Shown in pieces: positions 5,262 through 5,314 of a stretch of DNA of 5,314 nt (positions are counted from its first letter, which is position 1; the number at the start of each line of letters is the position of its first letter). Source of the DNA: an uncultured Collinsella sp. (GTDB taxonomy: Bacteria > Actinomycetota > Coriobacteriia > Coriobacteriales > Coriobacteriaceae). The stretch lies in assembly GCA_958438955.1 (NCBI GenBank), contig CAUBTS010000103.1, forward strand, positions 1 through 5,314, read 5' to 3'. Both the position numbers and the translations under genes were made by a program. Under the pieces are notes generated by a model. The model saw only the letters and a list, made by a program, of their open reading frames with translations, searched no databases and had not been told where the DNA came from.

Positions 5262-5314
5262 TGGAGCGGACAACGGGGCTCGAACCCGCGACCCCAACCT
5301 TGGCAAGGTTGTGC
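5262..5314 (-). tRNA. tRNA-Gly (anticodon GCC), copy 3, cut by the window edge
   Basis: The 3' 53 bases of a tRNA-Gly are present, from the encoded CCA back through the T-arm and anticodon arm to the start of the D-arm. They are identical to the other two copies. The missing 5' 23 bases should lie beyond the right edge. It is truncated by the window, not by mutation as far as can be seen. Confidence 0.93.

Overview
The window reads as a moderately GC-rich, anaerobic Actinomycetota chromosome, most likely from the Coriobacteriia (a Collinsella-like gut bacterium). That is inference. It rests on an oxygen-sensitive class III ribonucleotide reductase, an alpha-glucosidase that looks like the actinobacterial GH13_30 type, strong Shine-Dalgarno sites and tRNA genes that encode their own CCA ends. 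Every supported gene lies on the minus strand, so transcription runs from right to left.

Right edge, 5314 to about 4995: a tRNA cluster in the order Gly(GCC, cut by the window end), Cys(GCA), Gly(GCC). A hairpin plus T-tract terminator follows each tRNA, including in the 35- and 42-bp gaps between them. Next, 4855 to 3122, is a 577-residue cytoplasmic GH13 alpha-glucosidase with all catalytic residues present and its own RBS. A short promoter-bearing gap then leads to a second tRNA unit, Gly(GCC)-Val(GAC), at 2989-2836. It ends in a perfect 11-bp terminator hairpin.

From 2790 to 2226 there is about 560 bp with no convincing intact gene. It holds the control region of nrdD: a near-perfect NrdR box and a weaker partner 31 bp away, a promoter lying between and across them, a possible second upstream promoter with an operator-like palindrome, and a leader of about 220 nt that folds on paper into a run of hairpins ending at the nrdD Shine-Dalgarno. 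nrdD itself (740 residues) fills 2225-3. Its activase gene nrdG would be expected just beyond the left edge but is not visible.

The genes are not one pathway. nrdD makes deoxynucleotides without oxygen, the glucosidase releases glucose from imported malto- or isomalto-oligosaccharides, and the tRNAs serve translation. The most interesting points are the NrdR-controlled, structured nrdD leader, the terminators placed between closely packed tRNAs, and the identical tRNA-Gly copies that bracket the glucosidase gene. I did not find evidence for a wholly new system.
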